The notes under the pieces were generated by a model. That model saw only the letters and a list, made by a program, of their open reading frames with translations. It made no database searches and was not told where the DNA came from. A DNA stretch of 64,000 nucleotides from Hemicentrotus pulcherrimus (taxonomy: Eukaryota > Echinodermata > Echinoidea > Camarodonta > Strongylocentrotidae), in the NCBI GenBank assembly GCA_003118195.1, contig BEXV01000172.1:317427-381426 (forward strand), in the 5' to 3' direction. The position numbers and the translations under genes were made by a program. Positions 62,744-64,000 of this stretch are shown here, in pieces (within the stretch, counting starts at the first letter, position 1; each line of letters opens with the position of its first letter).

Positions 62744-64000
62744 TGAGTAAAACAGGTATACGGTTCTCTTCTAAAACTTTCCAATAGTATATACTTACCC
62801 TAAAACACATTTTTCTTGACTTTGTTAGGATATATATAGGATCAAAAGCCTTAATCTTGTATTACGTTTGAAGCATGTTGTTTATATTTTGTTTTAGTCC
62901 AGAAAAGTAGGTCCCGAGCATTATCCGTTTATTCTCAGCCTTTCTTTAATCTATTTTCCATATTTTTGTAACCTAAATTCTTGATTTAAAACTAAAAGTC
63001 ATAACATTTAATACGTTAAAATATCTAACGCATTATTGAGCTGGAAGCTCCTTTTTGTTTGTATTTTGTTTTATATCATTATTATATAACAGGTCTCTGG
63101 CATTATTCGTTTATCCTCAGTCTTTCTTTGATCTATTTGATAAACAAAACAAAGTTCTCTGTATAAGGGTTCAATTCCCGCGTTGTTTTTCAAACAGCAC
63201 CAAAGTAAATCAAGTATTTGTAAATATTTACTGATTTAGAGCTTAAGTCACACAAAAAGAGAGAGATTATTCACCTCCTGTCATCTTTCTCTATCTTTCT
63301 AATCTCCTTTCAACTTTCTTTCTGTCTGCCTATCTTCTTTCTTTCTTGCTGTCTTCTTTCTTTCTTTTTTTTTTCCTTCTTAGATCCTCCAGCGCATTGG
63401 TCTCCTTTTTTCTTCCCGGATGTTGTTTTCAGTCATTTGGGCAAAAACAAATCACCGCTGAATATCACAACATGTTTTAACTGTTATATTAATTGTTTTA
63501 ATATTTAATGTACTGTATTCGTTATTTTATTATATCTGACCGCTAGCTCAGATCAGCAGTCTGTATTGACAATGCCACTATAAATTGATTTGGTTTACAC
63601 TTGCAGAAAATAAGATCTTAATGTATATCTCATCCCTTTTTCTCATAAATTCGAGTAACTTATGAATGGTACAAAATATTTATATTTTCAAATTATTGTC
63701 CTATATTAGTATATCTATTGTATACATTAATCATTTAGTATTTATTTGTTATTACGATGGTACTTCACTTCATTTAGTTATAAAGGCAGAAAACCGTTTC
63801 AGAGTGGGTCTAAGTAAGGTACAGTGATTGAAGTGATACCAAAGCTTGCTGGGGTGAAAATGTGACCTTTACAGTTTGTGTGTACGCCATCTCACGAGTA
63901 GAGTTGTTAGCATCGCTCTGTCGCTATCAGAAAAGTAACTTAAATGTTTCAACGATGATCATTAATTCTGTATTATCATTCATTCATTAATATTTGTATA
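62744..64000. other. Intergenic with a local ~75-bp duplication
   Basis: Segments 62887-62957 and 63063-63138 share the order TTTTGTTTTA ... GGTC(C/T)C(G/T)(A/G)GCATTAT(C/T)CGTTTAT(T/C)CTCAG(C/T)CTTTCTTT. Pyrimidine-rich DNA follows at 63280-63400. GGGTTCAATTCCC at 63168 is B-box-like but has no tRNA fold. No gene. Confidence 0.55.

Noticed and set aside
63165..63182. B-box-like GGGTTCAATTCCC
   Set aside because: No tRNA cloverleaf can be drawn from the upstream sequence.

Overview
This is eukaryotic, AT-rich, intron-bearing DNA, most likely from a marine invertebrate deuterostome such as a sea urchin or other echinoderm. The evidence is: spliced exons with GT/AG borders and a long 3' UTR; very many (CT)n/(GA)n microsatellites; relics of a Penelope-like retroelement and of a LINE; and no bacterial gene organisation. 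Species assignment is inference (moderate confidence). Four isolated N bases (3944, 8853, 51765, 60658) show it is a draft assembly; two of them lie inside simple repeats.

Layout. Positions 1-2455 hold the 3' end of one protein gene on the + strand. Three exons (1046-1140, 1596-1826, from 2392) join with consistent phase and encode the last 129 residues of a coiled-coil protein, ending at a TGA at 2453-2455. The 3' UTR probably runs to about 4.3 kb. From there to 64,000 no further spliced gene can be supported, so the remaining ~60 kb reads as a gene-poor interval of AT-rich DNA, microsatellites, short tandem duplications, scattered CpG-rich patches that could be regulatory, and two recognisable retroelement fragments.

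The best signal is a compact 640-bp element at 9041-9680. Two nearly identical ~87-bp terminal repeats in inverted orientation flank the C-terminal part of a Penelope-type GIY-YIG endonuclease, which is truncated and frameshifted. Each terminal repeat carries a complete 40-nt hammerhead ribozyme motif, one on the minus strand (9077-9116) and one on the plus strand (9604-9643). Hammerheads in terminal repeats are known for Penelope-like elements; the short inverted arrangement here deserves a check. A second relic, at 34308-34920, is the 3' end of a LINE: the reverse-transcriptase C-terminal tail, then a 3' UTR with a stem-loop.

Other structure: tandem duplications of 58 bp (13.1 kb), 20 bp x3 (28.8 kb) and ~97 bp (30.5 kb); a ~0.6-kb purine-rich tract with a 15-G run that switches to pyrimidine-rich sequence near 37.1 kb; a 1.1-kb (CT)n-dominated cluster at 23.3-24.4 kb; three composite C(n)A(n) microsatellites; and a few motif-level regulatory candidates (RFX X-box, CCAAT pair, E2F-like, YY1-like). 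Most long open frames in the window are translations of these simple repeats and were not annotated as genes.
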